In this document: in pieces, positions 1-8,730 of the stretch
Layout of the letters: each line of letters starts with the position of its first letter
How positions within the stretch are numbered: position 1 is the stretch's first letter
Origin: Fictibacillus solisalsi
GTDB lineage: Bacteria; Bacillota; Bacilli; Bacillales; Fictibacillaceae
DNA: 64,000 nucleotides
Direction of reading: 5' to 3'
NCBI RefSeq assembly: GCF_900103485.1
Contig: NZ_FNHW01000005.1
Location: 81,025 to 145,024, forward strand
Notes under the pieces: generated by a model
Databases searched by the model: none
Told to the model about the DNA's origin: nothing
Seen by the model: the letters and a program-made list of their open reading frames with translations, nothing else
Made by a program: the position numbers and the translations under genes

Positions 1-824
1 TCCCCTCTGTTAGACTCCTCAGATTCCTTATCGAACATCTCTCTCCCACCTTTTACCGGGGATTTACTGATGAAGGTGCCGGAATTGGTTTTGGATTAAG
101 AGCGCATTTCTTTAAAAAAAGAGGGCGCTCATTTGAAACCAGCATTCAATCCCTGACTAGCAGATCGATATACCAATACTACGTTGGCTTAGGATGGTGG
201 CTTCATTACCGCTATCGCTATAACCCTAAAAAATACGACGACTGGATTAGGCAGCTTCACTTCAAATATGCTTTGATACTTTTTGATGGTGTGGGTTTTA
301 AAGTTGGTTTATTTACCTTTTACCATAATAAAAAAAGCCTAGCAGTATTAGAACACTTTACTGTGCCACAGCAAAGAGTTTGTTATCAGGGGTTTGGACG
401 AAGCCTCTGGTTTCAAAGTAAATTTCATTGGTCAACGGCTTTAACTGAACTTGACCGATTGGGGAAAGACCATCCATTTCGAAACGATATTTTAAGCGGC
501 CTTGGTCTTGCCGTTGCATATAGTAAATTTGATGATTTGTCATTAGGAAGTACTATACTGACTTCTCTTTCATCTGAAGACACGAGCAGTTTTGCCCAAG
601 GACTCGCATTTGGCTTAGAAGCACGAAAAAAACAAAATCCTAAACTATGGGAGAGCACAATAGAGGCTTTACCCCTTCCTATCAAGGAGCAAATGAATGG
701 TTTCATTCAAATTTGTTACCAAGTTGAAGAAGAACTAGATGAGTACTGTACCGACCGTGATTACTATTTGTTATGGATTGATAAAATCAGAAACACATTA
801 GAAGGAGATAATGGATATCGATGA
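1..824 (+). CDS. DUF1702 / UnbL-family protein, 5'-truncated by window edge
   Basis: The frame is open from the left edge and ends at the TGA at 822-824, so 273 residues are visible and the start is outside the window. The motifs FYRGFTDEGAGIGFG (visible residues 17-31), LFDGVGFKVG and YQGFGRSLWF match the DUF1702 family, known from the unbL gene of enediyne clusters; function is unknown there too. Family members are about 320 residues, so roughly 50 are missing. No signal peptide can be judged. It overlaps the next gene by ATGA, so the two are translationally coupled, and the partner is an UnbV-type protein, which supports the family call. A TTG at 273 is an internal codon, not a start, because homology continues upstream. 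Confidence 0.8.
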   Translation, partial: PSVRLLRFLIEHLSPTFYRGFTDEGAGIGFGLRAHFFKKRGRSFETSIQSLTSRSIYQYYVGLGWWLHYRYRYNPKKYDDWIRQLHFKYALILFDGVGFKVGLFTFYHNKKSLAVLEHFTVPQQRVCYQGFGRSLWFQSKFHWSTALTELDRLGKDHPFRNDILSGLGLAVAYSKFDDLSLGSTILTSLSSEDTSSFAQGLAFGLEARKKQNPKLWESTIEALPLPIKEQMNGFIQICYQVEEELDEYCTDRDYYLLWIDKIRNTLEGDNGYR

Positions 825-2578
825 TGAAACCAGTTGTAAAAAAAGTAGCCATGTTAGTTCTAGTGGTTTTTGTAATCTTATTAAGTGCATGTCAACAAGA
901 AGCTAAGGTTAACTATGGATTCAAATTCAAGGATATTACGCAATCCACCGAAATAAATTTCACCCATCAAAAACCTCAATTTGACAAGAAAGTGAGCAAT
1001 GTTATGCCTTGGCTTGCATCAACTGGTGCAGGTGTATTCCTAAACGATTACAACAACGATGGGAAAATCGATGTCTATTTAATTAATTCTAAAAAAGGCT
1101 CGAGTAACAAGTTGTATAAAAACAAGGGTAACAATAAATTTGAGGATGTAACGGATCAGGCTGGGATCGGTGATGTTAATAAAGAAGGAATTTCTGAAAC
1201 CGCCCTTTGGTTTGATTATGATAATGATGGGTTTCAAGATCTATTTGTTGGTGCATGGGGCAAAAGCCAACTATTTAAGAACAATGGGGATGGTACATTC
1301 ACGAATGTGACAGAATCCTCAGGACTCAAAGCAATGGGTTATGCAGCAAAAGCCATTGCCATAGATTACAATCGAGATGGTAATTTGGATTTGTATATCG
1401 GCAACTACTTTAGAAAAGATGTTGACTTATGGAATCTGAAAAGCACAAAAATCTTTCATAATGATTTTGAAAAAGCAAGAAATGGAGGAGAGAATTACTT
1501 CTTCAAAAATAATGGAGACGGTACATTTACTGAGATTGGAAAAAAACTTAATTTAGATGATACCGGTTGGACCCTCGCCACTGGAATGGCCGATATTAAT
1601 AACGATGGCTATCCTGATATTTATAATGCAAACGATTTTGGAGCTGATTCCCTACTGATTAATAAAGCTGGAAAGCGTTTTGAAAAAATCACTCAACACC
1701 GGGGGATTGGTGAAGATACGTATAAAAGTATGAATGTTGATTTTGCGGATGTTTTCCATGATGGGAATTTTGCAAACTATGTATCGAACATTAGTAAACA
1801 AAAGTACTTGCTAGAGGGAAACCAACTCTGGCATATGAACTCTAAAGGGAAGTACGTTGATCGAGCAAAAGAACTAGATATATTTCAATCCGGATGGTCT
1901 TGGGGCGCAAGATTTTTTGACGTAAACAACTCAGGGAATTTGAGTCTGGTGGTGACCAACGGATTCATTACAGGAAAGTCAAGAGAGACCTATTGGTTTG
2001 ACATGGGGACCCTTGCCACAACTCCTGGTAACATCGTTGAGGATGCAAAGAACTGGCCAGCGATTGGTGACAAAGATATGTCTGGTCATGAACAAAAATC
2101 ACTTTTTCTTAATCAAGGCAAAACCTTCCCCGATGTCGCTAAAGATGTGGGAATTACATTTAAAAAAGATGGCCGTGGGGTGGCGGTAGGAGACCTCGAT
2201 AACAATGGAACCTTGGATTTATTTTTTGCAAATCAAGGGGCAAAACCAAAAGTTTACACGAATATACAAAAGAAACCAACAAATTGGATTAAAATCGACC
2301 TTAAAGGAACCCCTCCCAGTAATAGAGAGGCAATAGGGGCTAGGCTTACTTTCCACAATAATGGCATTAAAACGGTGGTTGAAAAAGATGGAGGAAACAG
2401 TTTCGGCTCCCAAAGCGATCCGCGTATCCATCTTGGCTTAGGAAAAAGTGAAACGCTTGATCAATTAGATATTAGATGGCCAAGTGGAAAAAAAGAAGTC
2501 TTTAAAAACATTAAATCAAATCAGATTTTATCGATTGTGGAAGGGAAAGGCTCATATAAAGTCATCTCCAAGAAGTAA
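821..2578 (+). CDS. FG-GAP/VCBS-repeat lipoprotein with C-terminal ASPIC/UnbV domain
   Basis: A 585-residue predicted lipoprotein. The N-terminus has two Lys, a hydrophobic stretch and a lipobox LLSAC with the acylated Cys at residue 24, so it should sit on the outer face of the membrane. About seven FG-GAP calcium-binding repeats of the type DYNNDGKIDVYL, DYDNDGFQDLFVG and DINNDGYPDIY suggest a beta-propeller. The C-terminus (about residues 505-575) carries IGARLTF, GGNSFGSQSDPRIHLGLG and WPSGKKEVF, the signature of the ASPIC/UnbV domain shared by CRTAC1 and enediyne UnbV proteins. The start overlaps the DUF1702 stop; ATG 824 is an alternative start. The role is unknown; the pairing with DUF1702 is typical of enediyne clusters. 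Confidence 0.85.
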   Translation: MMKPVVKKVAMLVLVVFVILLSACQQEAKVNYGFKFKDITQSTEINFTHQKPQFDKKVSNVMPWLASTGAGVFLNDYNNDGKIDVYLINSKKGSSNKLYKNKGNNKFEDVTDQAGIGDVNKEGISETALWFDYDNDGFQDLFVGAWGKSQLFKNNGDGTFTNVTESSGLKAMGYAAKAIAIDYNRDGNLDLYIGNYFRKDVDLWNLKSTKIFHNDFEKARNGGENYFFKNNGDGTFTEIGKKLNLDDTGWTLATGMADINNDGYPDIYNANDFGADSLLINKAGKRFEKITQHRGIGEDTYKSMNVDFADVFHDGNFANYVSNISKQKYLLEGNQLWHMNSKGKYVDRAKELDIFQSGWSWGARFFDVNNSGNLSLVVTNGFITGKSRETYWFDMGTLATTPGNIVEDAKNWPAIGDKDMSGHEQKSLFLNQGKTFPDVAKDVGITFKKDGRGVAVGDLDNNGTLDLFFANQGAKPKVYTNIQKKPTNWIKIDLKGTPPSNREAIGARLTFHNNGIKTVVEKDGGNSFGSQSDPRIHLGLGKSETLDQLDIRWPSGKKEVFKNIKSNQILSIVEGKGSYKVISKK

Positions 2579-2599
2579 TCAAGGAGAAAGGGGGAGGAA

Positions 2600-3562
2600 A
2601 TGATAAATAGGCTGCGTGTTGGAATTATTGGATGTGGAAAAATAACTCAAGTTCGTCATCTTCCAGAATATTTGGAGAGGAAAGATGTCGAGGTCATTGG
2701 CTTGTGCGATGAGAATCTAGAGAGAGCAACGGCCTTGGCTTCTAAATACAATATTCCCTTTGTTACCGATCGGGCCGATGACATCATTGATCATCAAGAT
2801 ATACAAGCTGTTTCGGTGTGCACTCCAAATATATTTCATGCAGATCAAAGTATAAAAGCTTTGAAACAAAACAAACATGTTTTAGTGGAAAAGCCAGTGG
2901 CTACATCTATCCAAGAATTAAATGAAATGTTCGACGTTGCTCGGGAGAATGATAAATTGTTAATGGTGGGGCATAATCAACGATTTGATCCTGTCCATTT
3001 GAAGGCCAAGAAGATGATTGCAGAAGGTTCTATCGGTAATATTTTGCAGTTCATTTCTAATTACCAGCATCCTGGCCCAAAGTATTGGAGTTTGGATGGA
3101 GAGAACAGTTGGTTCTTTAATCAACAACTATCTACATTTGGTGTAGTAGGAGATTTGGGAGTTCATAAGTTAGACTTAATGCAATGGATACTTGAAGATG
3201 TCTTCTCAGAATGGAAGGTACTTAAAAATAGTGTGTTAGACGATAGAGCTGTTATTTCTTTAAAGACATTAGGTGGAGTAGTAGGCTCCATCAATGTAAG
3301 CTGGAACAATCCTCTTCAAGACCATCGGACGACCATTTATGGTGATAAGGGGATTATGACTTTCGGAGAGGAACTTCAAATACTTAAAGTTGAAACGTTT
3401 GACGGAGAAATAAGTACGGTAAAAATAGAGCCCATCTTACGCCAGGATGGAAAACCGTCATCTTGTGTTATTGATCACTTTTTAGATTGCATCTTATATG
3501 GTATTACACAAGTCATTAATCCTCGCCATGTATTTAATTCACTTGAAATCATTACAAGTTAA
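2600..3562 (+). CDS. Gfo/Idh/MocA family NAD(P)-dependent oxidoreductase
   Basis: A 320-residue dehydrogenase of the family that oxidises or reduces sugars, inositols and related polyols. The N-terminal Rossmann fold shows GIIGCGKI (GxGxxG type), then VSVCTPN and the hallmark EKP around residue 99 with the catalytic Lys. The C-terminal domain has GDLGVHKLDL, which fits the G-D-x3-H-x2-D catalytic motif. Slightly short for the family (often 330-350). A strong purine-rich ribosome binding site (GGGGAGGAA) precedes the ATG. It follows the UnbV gene by 21 bases and probably shares its transcript. The substrate cannot be read from sequence; a nucleotide sugar or cyclitol would fit the sugar genes in the region. 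Confidence 0.85.
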   Translation: MINRLRVGIIGCGKITQVRHLPEYLERKDVEVIGLCDENLERATALASKYNIPFVTDRADDIIDHQDIQAVSVCTPNIFHADQSIKALKQNKHVLVEKPVATSIQELNEMFDVARENDKLLMVGHNQRFDPVHLKAKKMIAEGSIGNILQFISNYQHPGPKYWSLDGENSWFFNQQLSTFGVVGDLGVHKLDLMQWILEDVFSEWKVLKNSVLDDRAVISLKTLGGVVGSINVSWNNPLQDHRTTIYGDKGIMTFGEELQILKVETFDGEISTVKIEPILRQDGKPSSCVIDHFLDCILYGITQVINPRHVFNSLEIITS

Positions 3563-3573
3563 GGAGAAGTAAA

Positions 3574-3777
3574 GTGAGATTACAATTACCATATGATGAA
3601 CACATAGAGCTTATTAAAACGGTGCAATCACATATGAAAGAGACATACTGCATCGATCTTGGATTACTTGCAACCCAAGATCTCATTAACTTAATTTATT
3701 CCAATATTGAGTATGCTGTGATTGAGCCATTACGAAAGTCGGATCAAATCTTACAGGAGATAAAGAAACTACTATAG
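3574..3777 (+). CDS. Small hypothetical protein, 67 residues
   Basis: A GTG-started ORF with AAGGAG seven bases upstream, 11 bases after the oxidoreductase, so it is likely co-transcribed with it. The sequence is rich in Leu, Ile and charged residues and looks largely helical, with no membrane segment or Cys motif; the C-terminal half (EYAVIEPLRKSDQILQEIKKL) is amphipathic. I do not recognise the family. A dispersed-repeat-like unit and a hairpin follow it. Confidence 0.6.
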   Translation: MRLQLPYDEHIELIKTVQSHMKETYCIDLGLLATQDLINLIYSNIEYAVIEPLRKSDQILQEIKKLL

Positions 3778-3814
3778 TAACCAAAGGCTGCTCTAATAAA
3801 GTTATAAAGGGTTC

Positions 3815-3880
3815 CACTTTGAGGTGCTTTTTTAAAAATAAGAACTAGAATAACAAGCCGAGTGACAAGTGAATTGGCAT
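3815..3880. repeat. Dispersed repeat, type A-prime, copy 1
   Basis: The stretch contains GAGGTGCTTTTTTAAAA, then AACTAGAATAA and GTGAATTGGCA. A second copy at 38435-38493 keeps AGGTGCTTT, AACTGGAATAA and GTGAATTGGCA in the same order and spacing. Both copies lie just upstream of the repeat-bounded cassette genes. Confidence 0.5.
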
Positions 3881-3891
3881 AAAAAGTGAAA

Positions 3892-3923
3892 GAAACTCGC
3901 CGGTATTTGGTGAGTTTCTTTTT
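3892..3923 (+). terminator. Rho-independent terminator
   Basis: A ten-base stem, GAAACTCGCC pairing with GGTGAGTTTC (one G-T pair), has a seven-base loop and is followed by TTTTTG. It closes the UnbL/UnbV/oxidoreductase transcript. Confidence 0.75.
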
Positions 3924-3975
3924 GCAATAATATTCAAACGCAATTTACAGGCTAGGTTATCATAGACTTGGAGTT

Positions 3976-4010
3976 ATTTAACTAACGGGGCAGGATAGTT
4001 GAAGAAGGAA
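3976..4010. repeat. Dispersed repeat, type B (upstream of cassette gene)
   Basis: TTAACTAACGGGGCAGGAT followed by AGTTGAAGAAGGAA. The two ends (TTAACTA / TAGTTGAA) form an imperfect inverted repeat. The same element precedes fabH, a GNAT gene, an SDR and a YunG-like gene near 38.7, 39.9, 40.5 and 41.4 kb. Confidence 0.7.
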
Positions 4011-4059
4011 TTTCTCTAAACTCGGAAGAATTTATATTCAAAAATATGTTAAGGAGCTT

Positions 4060-4556
4060 GTGAATTATATGGAATCCATTAGCAAAGGCGAAGTGAATCT
4101 ACGAGATATCACAGAGGAAGATCTTCCTATCTTTTTTGAACAACAACTAGATTCAACGGCGAACTATATGGCTGCCTTTACAGCTAAAGACCCCACTGAT
4201 AAGGACGCATTTTTTGACCATTGGACAAAAATTATCGCTGACGAGACCATCACAATTAAGACTATATTATTCAATGACATTGTCACTGGGTCTCGAACTT
4301 TGAACAGTTCGGCGAACCCGAAGTAAGCTACTGGATTGGGAAGGAATATTGGGGTCAAGGTATTGCAACTAAAGCGTTGTCAGAGTTTCTGGAGCATATT
4401 GAAGTACGCCCGCTCTATGCACGTGCCGCTAAAGATAACCTCGCCTCCATCAGGGTATTGGAAAAATGCGGGTTTAAAATCATCTCTGAAGATAAGGGTT
4501 TTTCCAACGCAAGAGGCAAGGATGTGGAAGAATTTATTTTGAAGCTTGAACCTTGA
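4060..4556 (+). pseudogene. GNAT N-acetyltransferase, frameshifted
   Basis: The 5' frame starts at GTG 4060 (or ATG 4069) behind AAGGAG, with an N-terminus typical of GNAT acetyltransferases (VNLRDITEEDLPIFFEQQ). It stays open to a TAA at 4324-4326. The second half is in another frame: from about 4300 it reads NFEQFGEPEVSYWIGKEYWG, then QGIATKALSEFL and NLASIRVLEKCGFK, ending at TGA 4554-4556. This is the conserved GNAT acetyl-CoA-binding region. One base lost (or two gained) near 4285-4300 would explain it. It is either a real inactivation or a sequencing error. Repeats of types B and A flank it like the intact cassette genes further right. Confidence 0.85.
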
Positions 4557-4620
4557 ACCTTATGATATGTTTAATACCCGTAATATGATTGGATCGGTTC
4601 TTGACTAAGAAACCTTCTGT

Positions 4621-4650
4621 TGTTTAACTAACGGGTGCTTTAGTTGAAGA
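4621..4650. repeat. Dispersed repeat, type A (downstream of cassette gene)
   Basis: TTTAACTAACGGGTGCTTTA followed by GTTGAAGA, an imperfect inverted repeat, placed 64 bases after the broken GNAT gene and just before a strong hairpin. It matches the element that follows fabH, GNAT, SDR and YunG-like genes at 38-42 kb. Confidence 0.7.
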
Positions 4651-4652
4651 GT

Positions 4653-4709
4653 AAGATAAGAAAGGACCTCAAATCCACTGGATATTGAGGTCCTTTCTTA
4701 TCTTATTAG
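4653..4709. terminator. Bidirectional terminator, 20-bp perfect stem
   Basis: AAGATAAGAAAGGACCTCAA at 4653-4672 pairs perfectly with 4685-4704 around a 12-base loop. It lies between the convergent GNAT pseudogene and sigma factor gene, so it could terminate both transcripts. Confidence 0.8.
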
Positions 4710-4798
4710 GGACAAGGCTTTTTATACAAGGCTTTTTATACATTACTTATTATATGGATTGACGACTAGCTTGTACTCTTAAGACTAGCCATTCTTTT

Positions 4799-5731
4799 TC
4801 AACGCCAATCTACCGGAGGCTTTTCCAATTGCAGCGGGATACCTAGTTCTTTTGCCGCTTCACTCATTAATTCTTTACAGAAGAAATAACTTTTATGAAA
4901 AACAATCTTGTCTTCAAAAACTTCTTGATAGTTAATATCGTGAAGCTCGTAGATATCATCTTTTTTTGCTAATACAATGTTTACTTCTTTTCCCCATAAC
5001 ATTATTCTCTTGCCTAAATGTCCAGGAAGCCCAAATCGAAGGGAACCGTTACGAACTTCCTGTTTTGAAAATTCCCTGAATCCAGGCGATACGTCATATT
5101 CTACTGTTTCTGTCATCAAATTGAGAAGTCCTTCAACATCAGAGGTGTTGAAATATACAAGATACTTATCGAGTATAGATTCTGAAGAGGATTCCGGTTC
5201 CCTTATTTTTACTTCTTTCTTAATAGGGGTTTTTAATTTCTTTCGAGATCTATGTAAAGAGGTGTAAATAGCGCTTTCAGACATATTTGTCATGCTAGCA
5301 ACCTCTGTTCCGGTAAATGAGAAGACATCAAGTAATAAAAAAATTGTTGCTTGTTTCGGTGTAAGGTTTAATAACAAAGATTCAAGGGCTTCCCGAATTT
5401 CAAAATCAGATAACTTACTTTCGTCAGAAAGATCTTCTTCTATGGCGAAATATTCAAGTTCCTTTTTCTGCTTTCTTAAATGATCGATCCAATTATTGGT
5501 CGCTATTCGAAACAGATAGGCTTTTGGATCCATAGCATTCCATACTTGTGTTAAAGAAGTAAAGGCTTTCAATAAGGTTTCTTGAAAGAGGTCTTCTCCT
5601 TCCCATGGAGAACCTGTAATGTATTTACAATATCTCCATAAATCGATTTTATATGGTTGAATGGTCGAATCAAATTCCATATGAATTTTCCGTGTTTCAG
5701 TGATGACGTCATCGATTGTATTCATCCCCAC
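4799..5731 (-). CDS. ECF RNA polymerase sigma factor with SnoaL-like C-terminal extension
   Basis: An alternative sigma factor of about 310 residues. Region 2 is visible in WEGEDLFQETLLKAFTSL and LFRIATNNWIDHLRK; region 4 in LTPKQATIFLLLDVFSF and MSESAIYTSLHRSRKKL. The remaining ~130 residues resemble the NTF2/SnoaL-like extension of ECF41/ECF56-type factors (LVYFNTSDVEGLLNLMTETV), which regulate activity without a classical anti-sigma. The GTG at 5731 is chosen because AAAGGAGGG lies six bases before it; ATG 5725 and an upstream ATG at 5755 are alternatives. It is divergent from the metallopeptidase and could control nearby operons, but no promoter motif was verified. Confidence 0.85.
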   Translation of the reverse strand: MGMNTIDDVITETRKIHMEFDSTIQPYKIDLWRYCKYITGSPWEGEDLFQETLLKAFTSLTQVWNAMDPKAYLFRIATNNWIDHLRKQKKELEYFAIEEDLSDESKLSDFEIREALESLLLNLTPKQATIFLLLDVFSFTGTEVASMTNMSESAIYTSLHRSRKKLKTPIKKEVKIREPESSSESILDKYLVYFNTSDVEGLLNLMTETVEYDVSPGFREFSKQEVRNGSLRFGLPGHLGKRIMLWGKEVNIVLAKKDDIYELHDINYQEVFEDKIVFHKSYFFCKELMSEAAKELGIPLQLEKPPVDWR

Positions 5732-6010
5732 TTCTATCCCTCCTTTTTCCTTCATGAACTAAGTATAAAAGAATCTATTTTACAATTAAAGCAATTCTGA
5801 AAAAAAACAGGATAATACAACCAGAGACGGAAAAAGTCTTCTATGAGTTTTCCTTCATTCCCTATATTGTCTAATCACATCACTCGGGAGACATACCTTT
5901 TGCGGATGACCTTTATTGGGTAAACTCACGAGTTTTTTAAACAAATAAAGCAGAGAAAAAAACACTGAAAGTTTCTTATACTGAACAAAAGATTGATTGG
6001 AGACATTGGT

Positions 6011-7567
6011 ATGTATACTAATATAAGTTCCAAGCTTTCCTCAATTACTAAAGCTTTACATACTCAGTATAAACAATATATGTATGCACTTTGGATGACA
6101 ACAACAAATGATCAAAGTTGGAAAAGTAAACTAAATGAAGAACGGAAGAAGTACAACCAAATATTACTTAGTGACACTATCGCTACACTGACTCAAAGTT
6201 CAGGAACTTCTGATATGGATTACTCAATCTTGCGCCAAATTTCAGCATTGAAGAATGAGGGACTTGAAGTGTCGTATGATGTATCGTGCCAAGAAGATTA
6301 TATGGAGCTCGTGAATAACATAACCTCTAAAACATTTACATACAAAACCTTGTTTAAAGGGAGCGAATTGGATGAAAATGAAGCCTTAACCCTTTTACAA
6401 AACAGTACCGATAGTATACAACGAGAACAACTTTGGATGAATAAAATGAAGCTGGGTGATGCAATTGAGGGAGACCTGTTAGAGCTTGTTTCCATAAGAA
6501 ATAAGCTAGCTCAATCGAAGGGGTTTTCTCATTTCTATGAGTTAAAACTAAAGAGTCAAGAACTTGAAATGGATGATCTCACAAACCTTATTCAAAAATT
6601 GAAAAGGAACTTAGATGAAACTTATGTTTTTATAAAAACTCAAATGGATAACGAGTTAAAAGATAAATTTGATTTGCAAAAAGATCCTATGCCTTGGCAT
6701 TATAATCAACCGTTTTTCAATGGAACACAAGACAAAAGGTTAACCAAAGACAAGGTGGTAGAGTCTTTAAACGTTTGGTTTTCAGACAAAGGATTTAATA
6801 TACAGGACATAATTAGACAAAGTAAATTTTCATCCAACCCAAATCCATCTAGAGAGAATTTTTGTCTCAATGTGGATCGAGAAGAAGATATACGCCTTTC
6901 AATTCATTTTAAACAAGATCAGGAATCTGTAGCTCTTTTGTTACATGAATTAGGTCATGCATTGTACGAGTTCAATTTTTCCCCTAGCGTCCCCTTCATT
7001 TTAAGAAAAGCCTCTCAACCCTTTATCAGTGAGGCTGTCGCTTTGTTTTTTGAGAGATTAGCTTATAAAAAAAGCTGGTTCACCTCAACCATTGGCCCAA
7101 CCACCTCATTTGCGCCTTTTATTCAATCAAAACAATATTTTATTAATACCTTATTTCGGCTTTATGAAGCCATTTCCATTACAGCCTTCGAATATGAATT
7201 ATATGCAAACCCCTCTCAAAACCTGAATAAGCTTTGGTGGGATATTGTGGAGGAAACGCAGCAGCTGAGAAGACCCGCTGATTGGAATCATGCCTATTGG
7301 GCAAACAATATCCAGTTAACAACATTGCCCGCTCATTCCTCTCATTCTCTTTTTGGTGAGGTACTAGCGTCACAGTTTCATGTATTGTTGCTTCGAATGT
7401 TTGGTGATTCTGCAAATGATGAAAGTCTTCAGTTTTTAAAAGAAAATATCTTTAGAAAAGGAAACTCTGTGTACTGGAAAAGATTATTGTTTGATGCATT
7501 TAAGAGCGATATTATGCCTGAGTACCTCATAAATGAAATAAATAATAACATTAAGGATGAATCGTAA
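6011..7567 (+). CDS. M3/M2-like zinc metallopeptidase (oligoendopeptidase fold)
   Basis: A 518-residue soluble, mostly helical protein. The zinc motif HELGH is at residues 312-316, and the third ligand Glu is about residue 341 in ISEAVALFFERL, the spacing seen in M3 and M2 gluzincins. The N-terminal half is helical with many Lys and Glu and no signal peptide, so it is cytoplasmic. The start at ATG 6011 is preferred over TTG 5993 because GGAGA lies seven bases before it. It stands at the head of a gene group with sugar-activation genes. In this locus it might process a peptide or a peptidyl-protected intermediate, but a housekeeping peptide-degrading role is equally possible. Confidence 0.75.
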   Translation: MYTNISSKLSSITKALHTQYKQYMYALWMTTTNDQSWKSKLNEERKKYNQILLSDTIATLTQSSGTSDMDYSILRQISALKNEGLEVSYDVSCQEDYMELVNNITSKTFTYKTLFKGSELDENEALTLLQNSTDSIQREQLWMNKMKLGDAIEGDLLELVSIRNKLAQSKGFSHFYELKLKSQELEMDDLTNLIQKLKRNLDETYVFIKTQMDNELKDKFDLQKDPMPWHYNQPFFNGTQDKRLTKDKVVESLNVWFSDKGFNIQDIIRQSKFSSNPNPSRENFCLNVDREEDIRLSIHFKQDQESVALLLHELGHALYEFNFSPSVPFILRKASQPFISEAVALFFERLAYKKSWFTSTIGPTTSFAPFIQSKQYFINTLFRLYEAISITAFEYELYANPSQNLNKLWWDIVEETQQLRRPADWNHAYWANNIQLTTLPAHSSHSLFGEVLASQFHVLLLRMFGDSANDESLQFLKENIFRKGNSVYWKRLLFDAFKSDIMPEYLINEINNNIKDES

Positions 7568-7657
7568 TATCATTTGAAAAAAGTTAATCTGCACAATAGA
7601 AATAAACATCAGTTGTCGTTACTTTAATGTAACGGTATTAAGGAGGAAATGAGATTA

Positions 7658-8008
7658 ATGAGAATCGTTGTTGATTTAGATGGGACCATCTGTGAATTAA
7701 AGCAATCAGGTGAAAATTACCAAGATGTTAAGCCAAAAGTAAATGCTATTAAAACACTTCATGCGTTAAAAGATCAGGGGCATGAAATTGTGATATATAC
7801 GGCTCGGAGAATGAGGACTCATTCCGGAAATGTTGGCAAAGTGACCGCGGACATTGGTGATCTCACCATTGCATGGCTTAAGAAGTACGATGTTCCTTAT
7901 GATGAGTTAGTGTTTGGGAAACCTTATGGCCACGTTTATATAGATGACCTTGCCTTAAGATTTACAAATTGGGATGATATCCAACATCAAATTCATAAAG
8001 GAGTTTAA
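7658..8008 (+). CDS. HAD-family phosphatase, capsular-sugar type
   Basis: A compact HAD hydrolase of 116 residues. Motif I is DLDGT at residues 6-10, motif II is YTARR, and motif III/IV is GKPYGHVYIDDLA with the conserved Lys and the Asp pair. This short form without a cap occurs in capsule and glycan loci next to sugar nucleotidyltransferases, as here. The ATG at 7658 has AGGAGG 11 bases upstream; the ATG at 7649 is only two bases from it. In this cluster it is a candidate for the missing heptose-1,7-bisphosphate phosphatase step (GmhB role), but it is not a typical GmhB, so the substrate is inferred. Confidence 0.75.
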   Translation: MRIVVDLDGTICELKQSGENYQDVKPKVNAIKTLHALKDQGHEIVIYTARRMRTHSGNVGKVTADIGDLTIAWLKKYDVPYDELVFGKPYGHVYIDDLALRFTNWDDIQHQIHKGV

Positions 8009-8010
8009 TC

Positions 8011-8730
8011 ATGAACATTGTAATTCCTTTGGCTGGAAAAGGAGAACGCTTTAAAAAAGAAGGATATTCCACTCCTAAAATTCTAGTAGACGTTATGGGG
8101 GTTCCAATGTTTTATTGGGCCTTACGAAGTATTGAACCTCTCCTAAAAAAGTTCCCTCCCACTTTTGTGTGTCTCCGAGAACATTTGAAAACAACCGATT
8201 TAAAAAGAAAAATTTATGAATATTGCCCCAATGCCATAATAATTGAGTGTAGTACGCCTACTAATGGACAAGCAGAGTCCGTTTTACAAGCACAGCTATT
8301 TTTAGATCAGACTAAACCCTTATTGGTATTCAATGGGGATACCTTTCAAATGGCGCCTTATTTTGAGAAAAGTTTAATGGATGCAGCTAAGGAAGGAGTG
8401 ATTTTTACCTTTAAATCTGAAAACCCAGCCTATAGCTATGTTGACGTAGATCAAAGCCTTAGGGTTAACAGGATCAAAGAAAAAACAGTCATTTCTACAA
8501 ATGCTTGTACAGGCCTGTATTATTTCCCACAAACTAATAGGTTTATGGATTATACCCATCAACGATTAGCGCAAAAAGAAACTAAAGGAGAGATTTATAT
8601 CTCACATATAATTCAGGATTTAATTTCTCACGGTGACGTCTTTGTTGAATCGGAGGTAGAAATTTGTTTTCCTTTGGGGACACCTAGTGAACTAAAGAAA
8701 TTTATCCATGAGGGGGGTTATAATGTTTGA
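8011..8730 (+). CDS. Sugar-phosphate nucleotidyltransferase (RmlA-like fold)
   Basis: A 239-residue NTP transferase that should activate a sugar phosphate or related phosphate with an NTP. The N-terminus VIPLAGKGERF is the nucleotide-binding loop, followed by STPKILVDVMGVPM with the conserved Pro-Lys, and VFNGDTF as the metal-binding GDT motif. It starts two bases after the HAD phosphatase, an arrangement common in capsule loci. It overlaps the following glycosyltransferase by eight bases. The product could be a CDP-, GDP- or other activated building block; the base preference cannot be read from the sequence. Confidence 0.8.
   Translation: MNIVIPLAGKGERFKKEGYSTPKILVDVMGVPMFYWALRSIEPLLKKFPPTFVCLREHLKTTDLKRKIYEYCPNAIIIECSTPTNGQAESVLQAQLFLDQTKPLLVFNGDTFQMAPYFEKSLMDAAKEGVIFTFKSENPAYSYVDVDQSLRVNRIKEKTVISTNACTGLYYFPQTNRFMDYTHQRLAQKETKGEIYISHIIQDLISHGDVFVESEVEICFPLGTPSELKKFIHEGGYNV

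Noticed and set aside
425..706. 93-codon minus-strand frame at the left edge
   Set aside because: It is fully antisense to the DUF1702 coding region, whose family motifs are clear.
5932..5945. Hairpin AAACTC/GAGTTT before the metallopeptidase as a terminator
   Set aside because: The loop would be only two bases, the stem is six A/T-rich pairs and there is no gene upstream on that strand to terminate.
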